Counted from the stretch's first letter, positions 42,814 to 52,093 are shown. The stretch is 64,000 nt of DNA from Bacteroidota bacterium (GCA_029560415.1 JAKQKY010000393.1:1-64000), one strand, 5' to 3'. The notes: generated from the letters alone by a model not told the origin. Numbers and translations are program-made.

Positions 42814-43437
42814 TCAGGAAACGCCTAAGAATTCAATTGAATTGCGATGGAGCTTACATTTTCCAAGCTGTTCCATTTTTTTAAGCAGTCTCGATATCAC
42901 TTCCCTGGAAGAATTTAAATCATCAGCAATTTGCTGGTGGGTGAGGGGCAACAGGTTACCCAGGTTCTCTGCCTGTCGTTGCAGGTAAAATTCAAGTCTT
43001 TCATCCATGTTACGGAAAGCCACATCATCAATGGTGGTGAGCAATTCCTCGAACCTGGCCCGGTAAGTCCCCAAAACAAAATTGGCCCAGCTTTTATAAG
43101 TTCCCATCCAGGTATCCATCAGGGTAAGCGGGATAGAAACCAGGATCGAATCTTTAACGGCAATGGCCATGATGCCACTGGTTTCGTGCCGCATGGCACA
43201 GATCATCGACAAGGCACAGGCTTCGCCAGGTTGCAGGTAGTACATAAAAAATTCATTGCCTTCATCATCTTCCCGGTAAATTTTCACAAGTCCCTCAATA
43301 ACCAGCATGGTTGATTTAAAATATTGCCCTTTGCGCAACATTACCTGGCCCTCCTTAAAAGTCACGATTTCGGCATGTTCACGAATCTCTGCGATCAGCC
43401 CTGGTTCAAACTCCGGGAATAGTTGTTCTATCTGCAT
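42814..43437 (-). CDS. Crp/Fnr-family regulator with FNR-like recognition helix
   Basis: 207 aa. cNMP-like beta-roll at 25-120 containing CALSMICAM (two Cys about residues 75-82, typical of Bacteroidota members). Helix-turn-helix at 165-195 has HQQIADDLNSSREVISRLLKKM: the E-x-x-S-R pattern is the one by which FNR reads TTGAT. No N-terminal iron-sulfur Cys cluster, so it is not a true FNR; the Cys pair could sense redox or sulfane sulfur. It stands between the sulfur genes and phospholipase D, 32 bases after the latter. FNR-like boxes occur at several local promoters. Confidence 0.88.
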   Translation of the reverse strand: MQIEQLFPEFEPGLIAEIREHAEIVTFKEGQVMLRKGQYFKSTMLVIEGLVKIYREDDEGNEFFMYYLQPGEACALSMICAMRHETSGIMAIAVKDSILVSIPLTLMDTWMGTYKSWANFVLGTYRARFEELLTTIDDVAFRNMDERLEFYLQRQAENLGNLLPLTHQQIADDLNSSREVISRLLKKMEQLGKCKLHRNSIEFLGVS

Positions 43438-43469
43438 GTGCTAAAATATTCTTTTTACTGGAATCATGG

Positions 43470-44672
43470 TCATTTCTCCTGTTTGAAATAAAAGGTGAAG
43501 AGTTTAAAAATCAACCGGGTAAATTTATAGGAAAACCATCTCGAAAACTGTTTAAAAATATTCTTCGACCGCAAATGCGTTTCCCTGGTGATGGGGATAC
43601 AATTTTCGGCAATGATCTTTTCCAGCTGCTGATCGGTATAGGCGGCAAAGGCTGCATCCTGTATATCCAGGTTGAGTTCAATGCTGGCATAGGCACTCAG
43701 GTCATTCACGTTATACGATCCGATAGTCATCCACTGGTCATCGCAAACCGCCAGTTTTCCATGCAGGATATTGTCCTGGTATTCGAAGATTTGTACCCCG
43801 TTTCGAAGCAACCAGTCGTACATAAACCGCTCGGCGGCCTTACTGAGCGCAAGGTCTGACAATCCAGCCACAATAACCTTTATGATTACCCCACGTTTGA
43901 TGGCATCCCGGATATTTCTGCGGATAACCCTTCCCGGTATGAAGTAGCTGCTGAGAATGGTAATGTGCGACTGAGCATTGTGGAACATGGTCATATAGGT
44001 TTTGGAGATCTGGTTCTTACCCCTTACCCAATCGTTGCGCCTGCTTCGGATACCGATATTTGCATTTCCTTCCAACCCATTTATGGGAACTTTGTTTTCA
44101 CAGGTGAAGGTTGGCATGCCCGATGCATATCCATTCCAGGTTTTCCAGCAAAGAATACATAGATCTTCTGCAACAACACCCTCTACATATACGGCGAAAT
44201 CGAGCCAGGCTTTTTTACCCGGCATGTCATTATATTTATTGGAAATGTTCATGCCACCCACGAGGGCCAGGCTACTGTCGGCTACCACAACTTTATGATG
44301 CATCCTGCGGCCGAAGTAAAAATAACTGCTCTTGAATACCGGTTTAAAAAAGCGAAAATTGATTGAAGCATCGGTCAGTCTTTGAATGTATTCATCTTCG
44401 AGACCCTGTGAAGCATATCCGTCGGCCATCACATATATTTCTACTTTCCTGGCCGCCGCCCGAACGAGTGCATCGGCAACTTCATTGCCTGTTTCATCAT
44501 TGTCAAGGATATAAACCTGCAGGTGGATGCATTGCCTGGCAGCATCGATGAGTTTAACAAGCCTGTTAAAATAATCCTTGCCTCCACGAATCAGTTCCAC
44601 ATTATTTGGATACCGGAATTCGTTGCCAGTTTTTTTTGTGCCGGATGGGCTGCTCATTTCGCGTTGATTCAC
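43470..44672 (-). CDS. Phospholipase D-family protein, probable cardiolipin synthase
   Basis: 400 aa with two HKD motifs: HHKVVVADSSLALVGGMN near residue 125 and HGKLAVCDDQWMTIGSYN near 305. This is the arrangement of ClsB-type cardiolipin synthases without N-terminal membrane segments, joining two phosphatidylglycerols. Divergent from osmC; a FNR-like box at 44731-44744 lies between (centre 65 bp from this start). Confidence 0.85.
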   Translation of the reverse strand: MNQREMSSPSGTKKTGNEFRYPNNVELIRGGKDYFNRLVKLIDAARQCIHLQVYILDNDETGNEVADALVRAAARKVEIYVMADGYASQGLEDEYIQRLTDASINFRFFKPVFKSSYFYFGRRMHHKVVVADSSLALVGGMNISNKYNDMPGKKAWLDFAVYVEGVVAEDLCILCWKTWNGYASGMPTFTCENKVPINGLEGNANIGIRSRRNDWVRGKNQISKTYMTMFHNAQSHITILSSYFIPGRVIRRNIRDAIKRGVIIKVIVAGLSDLALSKAAERFMYDWLLRNGVQIFEYQDNILHGKLAVCDDQWMTIGSYNVNDLSAYASIELNLDIQDAAFAAYTDQQLEKIIAENCIPITRETHLRSKNIFKQFSRWFSYKFTRLIFKLFTFYFKQEK

Positions 44673-44730
44673 TCCTGTTAAAATAGACTAATTCCCCGTA
44701 TTTGCAAATTTATGGTTCGATGGCTTTAAA

Positions 44731-44744
44731 ATGATTTGAATCAA
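44731..44744. promoter_or_regulatory. FNR-like box between phospholipase D and osmC genes
   Basis: ATGAT-TTGA-ATCAA; one mismatch from TTGAT-N4-ATCAA. Centre 65 bp from the minus-strand gene and 79 bp from the plus-strand gene, so it could serve both. Confidence 0.5.
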
Positions 44745-44816
44745 CAACTGTATTGACCTTCCTCAGTAAACCAATTCCCGAATCATCGTTAGTTTGTAGA
44801 GAAACAGACATTTGCC

Positions 44817-45314
44817 ATGACAGATATCTTTCATACGGGTAAAAAATCAGATAAGCAGGTTTTCTTCGAAGTGCAGGTAAACTGGCTGGACGATAATAAA
44901 GGTCTTTTATCGGCAGATGATATTTCTCATCCGCTGACCGTTGCATTACCTCCCGAATTCGGTGGAGAAGGAAAAGAGTGGAGCCCCGAACACCTGTTCT
45001 TAAGCGCACTAACAGGCTCTTACATGACAACGTTCCTCGCCTTTTGCAGAAAACTCGGCATTGCGTTATTCCAGTTTGAATGCAGCGCTATCGGGCAGAT
45101 AGAAATTGTTGATGGTCAATACGCCTTTACTACCATTAACCTGTACCCGATAATTTTTATAACAGATGAAACTTCCAGGGAACTGGCGGCTACCGCCATG
45201 GAAAAAACGAGGAAAAGCTGTTTGGTAGGAAACTCCATTAATGCCAGGATCATCTATCATGGTGAAATAAAACTGCACCACCTGTTGCACAATAGCCAGG
45301 AAGACCAGTTTTAA
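44817..45314 (+). CDS. OsmC/Ohr-family peroxide-handling protein
   Basis: 165 aa. The two redox Cys of the family are in FLAFCRKLGI near residue 81 and KSCLVGNSIN near 140; the typical GEGKEWSPEHLFLSAL block is near 55-70. These enzymes reduce organic peroxides with a Cys pair, in the cytoplasm. The gene is divergent from phospholipase D, and the following small gene (86 bases) may be co-regulated. Confidence 0.88.
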   Translation: MTDIFHTGKKSDKQVFFEVQVNWLDDNKGLLSADDISHPLTVALPPEFGGEGKEWSPEHLFLSALTGSYMTTFLAFCRKLGIALFQFECSAIGQIEIVDGQYAFTTINLYPIIFITDETSRELAATAMEKTRKSCLVGNSINARIIYHGEIKLHHLLHNSQEDQF

Positions 45315-45330
45315 CATAAAATACCAGCAT

Positions 45331-45348
45331 CTGATCTTGATAGATCAG
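45331..45348. promoter_or_regulatory. 18-bp palindrome upstream of a small hypothetical gene
   Basis: CTGATCT-TGAT-AGATCAG, perfect 7-bp arms, 53 bp before the ATG at 45401. It has TGAT...ATCA outer halves but with an 8-base spacer, so not a standard FNR site. No T run follows. Confidence 0.35.
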
Positions 45349-45400
45349 ACCTTTATATGAGCTCATTTCAGTTTGGATTTAAGAAATTAAAACGCTTCAC

Positions 45401-45766
45401 ATGATCATTGAAATCGACGATACCAAAATCATCGGGGATGTACAGGATAAGTTCAATGAATTCTTCCCATACCTTCAGCTCGAATTCTATCATGAGCCGC
45501 ATCATTGGTATGAAGGATCTGAAGAACGCAATAGCATCCCGGCTGATAGTAAACTTGGGGAAGTAAGAAAAATACATGAGCATGGCGACCTGGAGATTCA
45601 TAGCTGGACTAAGACCGGTGACCTGGAAGAACAATTAAAAAAACATTTTGGATTATTTGTACAGGTACTTCGTAGGCAGGGAGATGAATGGCTACAAACC
45701 ATTCGAACCGATAAACTGAGCTTACATGATCAGAATGAACTGGGGCGGAAAACGCAATTGATGTAA
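45401..45766 (+). CDS. Small cytoplasmic protein, paralogue of the 53512 gene
   Basis: 121 aa, no membrane or signal segment. Shares with the 140-aa gene at 53512 the order: F-N-x-x-(F/Y)PYL-x-(L/I)-EF near residue 18, a K-L block near 50, a DLE/DIS beta strand, LEEQLKKHFGLFVQVLR (partner: FWIQFGLAIQVYR) near 80 and TW/TDKLSLHDQNELG (partner: TDTWSLDQQNRAG) near the end. I do not recognise the family. Both genes lie in stress clusters. The stop is followed by an 11-bp inverted repeat. Confidence 0.6.
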   Translation: MIIEIDDTKIIGDVQDKFNEFFPYLQLEFYHEPHHWYEGSEERNSIPADSKLGEVRKIHEHGDLEIHSWTKTGDLEEQLKKHFGLFVQVLRRQGDEWLQTIRTDKLSLHDQNELGRKTQLM

Positions 45767-45803
45767 TTATTAATTCTTAATTACTAATTCCTAATTAATA
45801 ATT
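45765..45803. repeat. AT-only inverted repeat between convergent genes
   Basis: AATTATTAATT and AATTAATAATT, 11-bp perfect arms with a 17-base loop of further TTAATT/CTAATTC units. It lies between two converging genes and may end transcription from both sides, though it is AT-only and weak. Confidence 0.5.
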
Positions 45804-45817
45804 GTACCAGGCATCTT

Positions 45818-46855
45818 CTACCTGCTCAATAAAAGATTTATTGGTTTCAACGAATCAATTTCATCACTGAAAAGTTTCAGAATGCCGAGGAAGGGAATGA
45901 AAAGGATCATACCCGAAACGCCCCACAATATTCCGCCGGCCAGGATGGCCACCAGCGTAGCCCAGGTGCTGACGTTTAATTGAGAGCCAACGACTGAAGG
46001 AAATATGATGTTGGCCTCCAGGTATTGTACGATCGTGAAAATGGCGATTACCCCTAACGGGTACCATGCGGAGTCTTTGGTGATCCAGGCAACTGAAATA
46101 GGAAGCAGGGCACTGAGGATGATACCAACATAAGGAATGATCGTCATTATCGCGGTGAGCATACCAAATAGAATTGCATGTTCAATGCCTAACAGCAGCA
46201 GCCCCACGCTGTTCAAAATGCCCACAATGATGTATACCATCACCATTCCCCTGATAAATTTATGATAACTGTGTGTAACCTGTTTCAATAACGGGGGTAA
46301 CTTCGCTTTCATTGATTGGCCCGCCATGGCCATGATGCCTGCTACAAAGGTACTCCGGTTATAAAGGAACAAAGCAGCAAATACAGGAACCAATAGCATG
46401 GTAAAAGCTCCGTTTATGATTCCACGGATGATCGATTGTACAAATGACTGCATATTGCCAGCCGACATAAGTTGTTGCCAATAGTTTTCCTGCGATGTAA
46501 TGCTGATATTGAAAGTTGCGTCTATCCATTGCTGTATGCCAGGCAGGGAAGCTGCCAGTTTATCCCGTAGCATAGGAATGTCTTTACTAAAAGTTTGCCA
46601 CTGCCAGGCAAAAAGAAAAACAAGTGCAGCCATTAATATCATCACTATGCTCAACGATAGAGCAATGGCCAGGCTCCTCGGGAGTTTTTTTATTTCAAGC
46701 CATTTACAAACCGGGTATAGCACAATGGCAATCAGTAGTCCGAAGAAAAGCGGTATAAAAAGACTTCTCCCCGTATATAACAGGAAAACAATGCATACAG
46801 ATGCCAGGAGATATTGCACGATCTTATCTGTTCTATATGGCTGTGTAGATGACAT
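45818..46855 (-). CDS. AI-2E/PerM-family transporter
   Basis: 345 aa, seven to eight hydrophobic segments: two at the start, an extended middle soluble part (residues about 90-150), then more. Motifs GILNSVGLLLLGIEHAILFG near 215 and IPYVGIILSALLPISVAW near 245 are characteristic of this family, which includes TqsA and Na+/H+ antiporter-like members. Substrate is unknown. Divergent from the flavin-binding protein gene, with an FNR-like box between. Confidence 0.87.
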   Translation of the reverse strand: MSSTQPYRTDKIVQYLLASVCIVFLLYTGRSLFIPLFFGLLIAIVLYPVCKWLEIKKLPRSLAIALSLSIVMILMAALVFLFAWQWQTFSKDIPMLRDKLAASLPGIQQWIDATFNISITSQENYWQQLMSAGNMQSFVQSIIRGIINGAFTMLLVPVFAALFLYNRSTFVAGIMAMAGQSMKAKLPPLLKQVTHSYHKFIRGMVMVYIIVGILNSVGLLLLGIEHAILFGMLTAIMTIIPYVGIILSALLPISVAWITKDSAWYPLGVIAIFTIVQYLEANIIFPSVVGSQLNVSTWATLVAILAGGILWGVSGMILFIPFLGILKLFSDEIDSLKPINLLLSR

Positions 46856-46923
46856 CAGGTAGTATTTGATGCAAGACTACCTTTAATCAACGCCGGTTTC
46901 CATGAGTTTTATTAGTTGAATGT

Positions 46924-46937
46924 ATGATGCTCATCAT
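46924..46937. promoter_or_regulatory. FNR-like box between the AI-2E transporter and flavin-binding protein genes
   Basis: ATGAT-GCTC-ATCAT, a perfect palindrome one base away from consensus at each end. Centre 75 bp from the minus-strand gene. It lies inside the track's longest version of the plus-strand gene, which favours a later start there. Confidence 0.5.
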
Positions 46938-46967
46938 TTAACAAAAATGGATGGTAGGGTAATTTTG

Positions 46968-47480
46968 ATGTATAAAAATTATATCATGTTAGGAACACTT
47001 ACTCCCAATGAAATAGAAATTGTTTTGAAGAGCCAGGTAATCGGCCGTATCGGCTGCAGCAATGGTGAAGAGATCTATGTAGTGCCAATGAGTTACGTTT
47101 ACGAACCGGGTTGCATTTATGCTCATACCTGGGATGGAAAAAAGGTAGCGAATATGCGTGCCAGGCCTAAAATATGTTTTGAAGTTGAACAGGTGATGGA
47201 TATGGCCAATTGGAAATCGGTGATGATCCAGGGTGAGTTTGAAGAATTAATACCTGGTTCGGCTGACAGGAAACATGCATTGGAACTGCTTATTGAAGGG
47301 ATCGTACCACTTCGGTCTAGTGCAATTGCCCGCAGCCTGGCGCCGGAATGGCCTTTTCCTCCAAAGGATATTGAACAGGTATCTGGCATCGTTTTCAGGA
47401 TTCGCATCAAAGAAATGACCGGAAGGTTTGAAAAGGAAGCAGATGCAATCGATTTCGATAAGGATATTAAAACACTGTAA
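46968..47480 (+). CDS. Pyridoxamine 5'-phosphate oxidase-like flavin-binding protein
   Basis: About 170 aa, split-barrel fold. SQVIGRIGCSNGEEIYVVPMSYVYEPG near the N-terminus is the classic start of flavin-nucleotide-binding PNPOx-like proteins, followed by YAHTWDGKK and the ARPKICFEVEQV strand. Start choice: 46920 (track) would cover the FNR-like box; 46968 (MYKNYIM) and 46986 (MLGTLTP) are the plausible ATGs, and homologues I recall begin close to the latter. Physiological substrate unknown; such proteins are often strongly induced in low oxygen. Confidence 0.8.
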   Translation: MYKNYIMLGTLTPNEIEIVLKSQVIGRIGCSNGEEIYVVPMSYVYEPGCIYAHTWDGKKVANMRARPKICFEVEQVMDMANWKSVMIQGEFEELIPGSADRKHALELLIEGIVPLRSSAIARSLAPEWPFPPKDIEQVSGIVFRIRIKEMTGRFEKEADAIDFDKDIKTL

Positions 47481-47534
47481 CCAAAAGGTTAGTAAAATGA
47501 ACTTTTAAAAAGCGTTGGAAAGTAGCTATCTTAT

Positions 47535-48539
47535 ATGATGAAAATTCTTGTTTATAGTGCTAAGAAATTTGAAGTCGATCATCTTTTGGAAGCCAATGCC
47601 GAACGTTTCGAAATAACCATGACCGATCGGTCACTTAGTATTGATACTGTAGATGAAGCCAGGGGGGCCAGCTGCATCAGTATCTTTGCAGGTGACGATG
47701 CATCTGCACCCGTGCTTGGGGCACTTCATCAAATGCAGGTGAAAATGATCGCTATCCGCTCAGCGGGACATGACAATGTAGATATTTCCAAAGCAGAATC
47801 GCTGGGCATAACAGTAGCTAACGTTCCGGCCTATTCGCCGAATGCCATCGCTGAACATGCTGTTGCCATGATGCTTGGAATGAGCAGGCATCTGGTAAAG
47901 GCAAGCCAACAGGTGAAGCAACATGATTTTAGGGTAGATGCACTCATCGGGTTCAACCTGGAAGGTAAAACAGTAGGGATCATTGGCACAGGGAAAACCG
48001 GACGATGTGTTGCAAAGATCCTTCATGGATTCGGTTGCAACATCATTGCATTTGATCTGGTAAAAGATCCGGAGCTTGAAAATACATTAGGTGTTGCGTA
48101 TACGTCCCTTCATGAAATTTGCAGTTCCAGTGATATCATTACCATACATACTCCTTTGAACGCTGCCAGCCGGGGAATGATCTGCAGGTCTGTGATCGAT
48201 ACCATGAAACCCGGTGTGATGCTCATTAATACAGCCCGTGGTGCCATCGTTAATACCGCAGATGTGATAGAAGGATTGCTGCAAAAGAAGATCGGCAGTT
48301 TTGGTGCCGATGTATATGAACATGAAAAAGGTATTTTCTTTTTCGACCGGAGAGATGATTTTCCCGATGACCCCATGTTGCAACAATTGCTCGACATGCC
48401 AAATGTAATGGTTACGCCACACCAGGCCTTTGCCACACAGGAAGCATTAAAAAATATTGCGGATACTACTTTTGAAAACATCAGTTTTTTTGCAAATGGG
48501 GACCGGCCAGAACATGCATTAACCAAGCCTAATATTTAA
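47535..48539 (+). CDS. D-lactate dehydrogenase-like 2-hydroxyacid dehydrogenase
   Basis: 334 aa. NAD-binding GIIGTGKTGRCVAKIL near residue 150; catalytic Arg in INTARGAIVNT near 235, Glu in ADVYEHEKGIFFFD near 260 and His in TPHQAFAT near 296. The FFFDRRD stretch is a hallmark of D-lactate dehydrogenases (LdhA type). It reduces pyruvate to D-lactate in fermentation. The Pfk-2 gene starts 4 bases later, so sugar breakdown and fermentation are linked here. Confidence 0.88.
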   Translation: MMKILVYSAKKFEVDHLLEANAERFEITMTDRSLSIDTVDEARGASCISIFAGDDASAPVLGALHQMQVKMIAIRSAGHDNVDISKAESLGITVANVPAYSPNAIAEHAVAMMLGMSRHLVKASQQVKQHDFRVDALIGFNLEGKTVGIIGTGKTGRCVAKILHGFGCNIIAFDLVKDPELENTLGVAYTSLHEICSSSDIITIHTPLNAASRGMICRSVIDTMKPGVMLINTARGAIVNTADVIEGLLQKKIGSFGADVYEHEKGIFFFDRRDDFPDDPMLQQLLDMPNVMVTPHQAFATQEALKNIADTTFENISFFANGDRPEHALTKPNI

Positions 48540-48543
48540 AATC

Positions 48544-49512
48544 ATGCCTTCCATAATCACTATCACATTTAGTCCCTGCATCGACAAAAGTGCCCGGGTA
48601 CACACGATGGTTCCTGAAAAAAAGATGTCGTGTTATGATCCGGTGCTTGAACCGGGTGGTGGTGGCATCAATGTTGCCAGGGCTATTCATAAACTTGGCG
48701 GAGAAGCTACAGCGGTATACCCGGCCGGTGGTTACACAGGTGCTTTTTTTAATCACTTGCTGCAAAAAGAAAATATCCCTGCCGTTGTCATAGATACCGA
48801 GAACCATACACGCGAAAATTTTATGATCCTCGATGAACTTGCCAACCAGCAATATCGTTTCGGTATGCCAGGCACGTTGCTGATGGCCGAGGAATGGAAG
48901 CGGATACTCTCTGTGATAGAGGGAATGCACGATGTATCGTATATCGTCGCCAGTGGAAGCCTTCCGCCAGGTGTTCCTGCCGATATCTATGCAAGGATCG
49001 CAGCCATTGCAAAAAATAAGCATGCACGGTTCATCGTGGATACCTCGGGCGAAGCCCTGAAACACGCTGTTGCGGAGGGCGTCTTCCTCGTAAAACCAAA
49101 CCTGGGTGAATTGAGTTCACTCATCAATCATGAACACATCGATATAGCAAAAGTACCCGAGATTGCCCGGCGATTTATTCATCGTGGCCAATGTGAGGTG
49201 ATGCTGGTATCGATGGGAAACCAGGGCGCCCACTTGATTACAGCCGATCAACAGTATCATGTGCTGCCACCACCAGCCGAACGAAAAAGTACAGTAGGTG
49301 CAGGCGACAGCATGCTGGCCGGGTTTGTATTGAAGCTATCAGAAAACCGGCCACTCAGGGAAGCCTTGCAATATGGAGTAGCTGCAGGTACTGCCGCAAC
49401 CATGAATGCAGGCACCGCGTTGTGCTCCTTACAGGATACCGAAAAATTATTTGCATTGATAAAAGAAAGCCAATCAAATAAGCATGTAGACTTAACCGGT
49501 AGTAAAATATAG
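48544..49512 (+). CDS. pfkB: 6-phosphofructokinase II (Pfk-2, PfkB family)
   Basis: 322 aa, closely resembling E. coli Pfk-2: LEPGGGGINVARAIHKLGG near residue 36, IVASGSLPPGVP near 138, IVDTSGEAL near 165 and STVGAGDSMLAGFVLKL near 251 with the catalytic Asp. It phosphorylates fructose 6-phosphate with ATP. Placed 4 bases after the D-lactate dehydrogenase and 3 before the ATPase gene. Confidence 0.88.
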   Translation: MPSIITITFSPCIDKSARVHTMVPEKKMSCYDPVLEPGGGGINVARAIHKLGGEATAVYPAGGYTGAFFNHLLQKENIPAVVIDTENHTRENFMILDELANQQYRFGMPGTLLMAEEWKRILSVIEGMHDVSYIVASGSLPPGVPADIYARIAAIAKNKHARFIVDTSGEALKHAVAEGVFLVKPNLGELSSLINHEHIDIAKVPEIARRFIHRGQCEVMLVSMGNQGAHLITADQQYHVLPPPAERKSTVGAGDSMLAGFVLKLSENRPLREALQYGVAAGTAATMNAGTALCSLQDTEKLFALIKESQSNKHVDLTGSKI

Positions 49513-49515
49513 ATT

Positions 49516-52008
49516 ATGGATGACAACAAGGTTTCGTTCACCGGCCTCAATGAAGCTGATATTCGCGGGCTTCGTAAACAATATGGTTTCAATAGCGTTA
49601 CTGCAGTTCGTAAACATCACCTGTTCCACATCATTGCGGGCATTGTTCGTGAACCAATGTTCATCATGCTCATACTGGCCTGTACTTTTTATTTTATACT
49701 TGGCGAAACCAATGAAGGTATTCTGATGTTACTGGCCATGGTATTTGTATCAGCGATTTCTGTTTACCAGGAAGTAAAAAGCAACAAAGCGCTTGAAGCA
49801 CTCAGGAAATATACCGAAACAAAAGTAAGTGTCATCCGGGATGATGCATTGAAAGTGATCCTTTCAGAAGAACTCCTGCCGGGCGATGTGATATTGCTGG
49901 AGGAAGGCAAACGGGTTCCTGCGGATGCAAAGATCATTCAGCAGAACGACCTTTCAATAGATGCGTCTATCCTTACCGGTGAGTCGGTGCCGGAACAAAA
50001 ACAGGTTGACGAAATTATTTACCAGGGAACAGTGGTCAATTCCGGTCAGTGCTATGCTAAAGTGGAATTCACCGGGAATGATACAGCGCTGGCCAAGTTG
50101 GGTAAAACCGTCAGCAGCATGTCGGGCTCAAAAACGCTGTTGCAGGACCAGATTGGTCGATTCGTAAAAAAAATGGCCTTCATTGGCATCATTGCTTTTT
50201 TACTGGTGTGGTATTTTAATTATCTGCATGATAAAGAATTAATAAAAAGTTTATTGTTCGGGCTCACCCTCGCCATGTCGGTTCTGCCCGAAGAGATTCC
50301 TGTTGCGTTCACTTCATTCATGGCACTGGGCGCTTATCATATGTCGAAACTCGGCATCATTACCCGTCAGCCCCAGACGATTGAAAATCTTGGTGCGGTT
50401 AGTGTGATCTGTCTCGACAAAACAGGAACCATCACCGAAAATAAAATGACCGTTAAAGCCATTTATGCTTTCCACGAAGGAAGCTATGAAATGAGTGAAG
50501 ACCTGCAATTGAAGGAGAACCGGATGCTTTTGTATTATGCAAGACTTGCGAGTGAAACCGATCCTTTCGACGCCATGGAACAAGCCATCACCAGGGAATG
50601 GCAAAATACGGATGCGATTGCCAAAGATCCACTCGGACCAATGATCCATGAATATCCTTTGCAAGGCCAACCGCCAATGATGACCCATGTGTACCTGGAT
50701 GCCGGCAAAAAAATAGTTGCTGCGAAAGGAGCGCCGGAAAGGATATTAAAAGTTTGTTCACTGAAAGAAGAGATACTTCAGCCATTGCGGGAGTTAATTG
50801 TAAAGATGGCATCTTCAGGTTACCGGGTGATAGCCGTTAGCAGCGCAACACTGAAAACAGGAGAAGCTTTTCCGGAAGCACAGGATGATTTTAACTGGCA
50901 GTTTGAAGGATTGTTGGCATTATATGACCCTCCGAAACAAAATGTTCATACACAATTTTCTACATGGTATCGTGCGGGCATCGATATTAAAATGATCACC
51001 GGCGATTTTTCTGAAACAGCTAACAATATTGCAACCCAGGTAGGCATCAAGCATTTGAATAAACCATTAACCGGGGAAGAAGTAATGCAATTACCGCAAG
51101 AAGCCTTACAGGAAAGGGTAAAACAGGCAAGTGTTTTTGCAAGGATGTTTCCGGATGCAAAACTTAAGGTGATTGAAGCATTGAAAGCGAACGATGAGAT
51201 CGTGGCCATGACGGGCGACGGAGTTAATGATGGTCCGGCTTTAAAATCGGCCCATATCGGCATTGCGATGGGCGACAGGGGAACCGAGCTTGCCAAAGAA
51301 GCTGCCGACCTGGTGATCACGGATGATAACCTCGAAAAGATCTCAGCGGCCATACAGCAGGGTAGAAGGATCTATAGCAATTTTAAAAAGGCAGTTCGCT
51401 ACATCATTTCAATTCACATTCCCATCATTTTAACTGCTTCATTGCCTTTATTATTGGGATGGAAATTCCCCAATATATTTACGCCTATACACGTCATTTT
51501 CCTGGAGTTGATCATGGGGCCAACCTGTTCGGTTTTTTACGAACGCGAACCGGTAGAACCTGGTATCATGCACAATCCACCGCGGAAGCGTACATTGAAC
51601 ATGTTCTCTGGCAAAGAACTGCTTATCAGCATCGTGCAGGGATTATTTATTACCATGGCTTTACTTGGCATTTATTATTATTTTATGACCCTGGGATTTC
51701 AAATTGAATATGTGCGAACCATGGTTTTTACCAGCCTGATCCTCGCCAATTTATGGCTGAGTTTTGAGAACCGTTCCTTTGAAGAAAGCCTTTTAAAAAC
51801 GATTCGTTATAAGAATCCATTGGTACCATACCTGTTGCTTATTTCTGCTGGCTTCCTGTTGGCTATTTTATTACTTGAGCCTGTACGACAACTTTTTAAA
51901 TTACAGCCGATCAGCTTTGTTCATTTCCTGTTGGCAGTTGGCATCAGCTTTATCAGTGTAATCTGGTTTGAAGGATATAAATTTTTGTTTCGACAGAAAA
52001 CAACTTGA
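49516..52008 (+). CDS. P-type cation ATPase (P2, calcium-pump-like)
   Basis: 830 aa. Actuator motif LTGESVPE near residue 153; membrane motif PEEIPVAF near 258 (P2-type M4); phosphorylation site CLDKTGTIT near 300; MTGDGVNDGPALK near 570; four to six C-terminal membrane segments with EPVEPGIM. No N-terminal heavy-metal domain, so it is more like Ca2+ or Mg2+/Mn2+ pumps than copper pumps; the ion cannot be fixed from motifs. Starts 3 bases after pfkB, and so is in one operon with it. Confidence 0.88.
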   Translation: MDDNKVSFTGLNEADIRGLRKQYGFNSVTAVRKHHLFHIIAGIVREPMFIMLILACTFYFILGETNEGILMLLAMVFVSAISVYQEVKSNKALEALRKYTETKVSVIRDDALKVILSEELLPGDVILLEEGKRVPADAKIIQQNDLSIDASILTGESVPEQKQVDEIIYQGTVVNSGQCYAKVEFTGNDTALAKLGKTVSSMSGSKTLLQDQIGRFVKKMAFIGIIAFLLVWYFNYLHDKELIKSLLFGLTLAMSVLPEEIPVAFTSFMALGAYHMSKLGIITRQPQTIENLGAVSVICLDKTGTITENKMTVKAIYAFHEGSYEMSEDLQLKENRMLLYYARLASETDPFDAMEQAITREWQNTDAIAKDPLGPMIHEYPLQGQPPMMTHVYLDAGKKIVAAKGAPERILKVCSLKEEILQPLRELIVKMASSGYRVIAVSSATLKTGEAFPEAQDDFNWQFEGLLALYDPPKQNVHTQFSTWYRAGIDIKMITGDFSETANNIATQVGIKHLNKPLTGEEVMQLPQEALQERVKQASVFARMFPDAKLKVIEALKANDEIVAMTGDGVNDGPALKSAHIGIAMGDRGTELAKEAADLVITDDNLEKISAAIQQGRRIYSNFKKAVRYIISIHIPIILTASLPLLLGWKFPNIFTPIHVIFLELIMGPTCSVFYEREPVEPGIMHNPPRKRTLNMFSGKELLISIVQGLFITMALLGIYYYFMTLGFQIEYVRTMVFTSLILANLWLSFENRSFEESLLKTIRYKNPLVPYLLLISAGFLLAILLLEPVRQLFKLQPISFVHFLLAVGISFISVIWFEGYKFLFRQKTT

Positions 52009-52079
52009 AATACAATTCCTGACAATTGAATGACATGATAATATCAAACTGGCAGGATTTATGTAGAAGACATTTTATG

Positions 52080-52093
52080 CTGATATATTTCAT
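52080..52093 (+). promoter_or_regulatory. Weak FNR-like box upstream of hsp20
   Basis: CTGAT-ATAT-TTCAT: first half one mismatch, second half two mismatches from ATCAA. Centre 87 bp before the Hsp20 ATG. Confidence 0.25.

Noticed and set aside
52038-52052. TGATAATATCAA as FNR box upstream of hsp20
   Set aside because: Spacer is three bases instead of four; the site at 52080 has right spacing, though weak.
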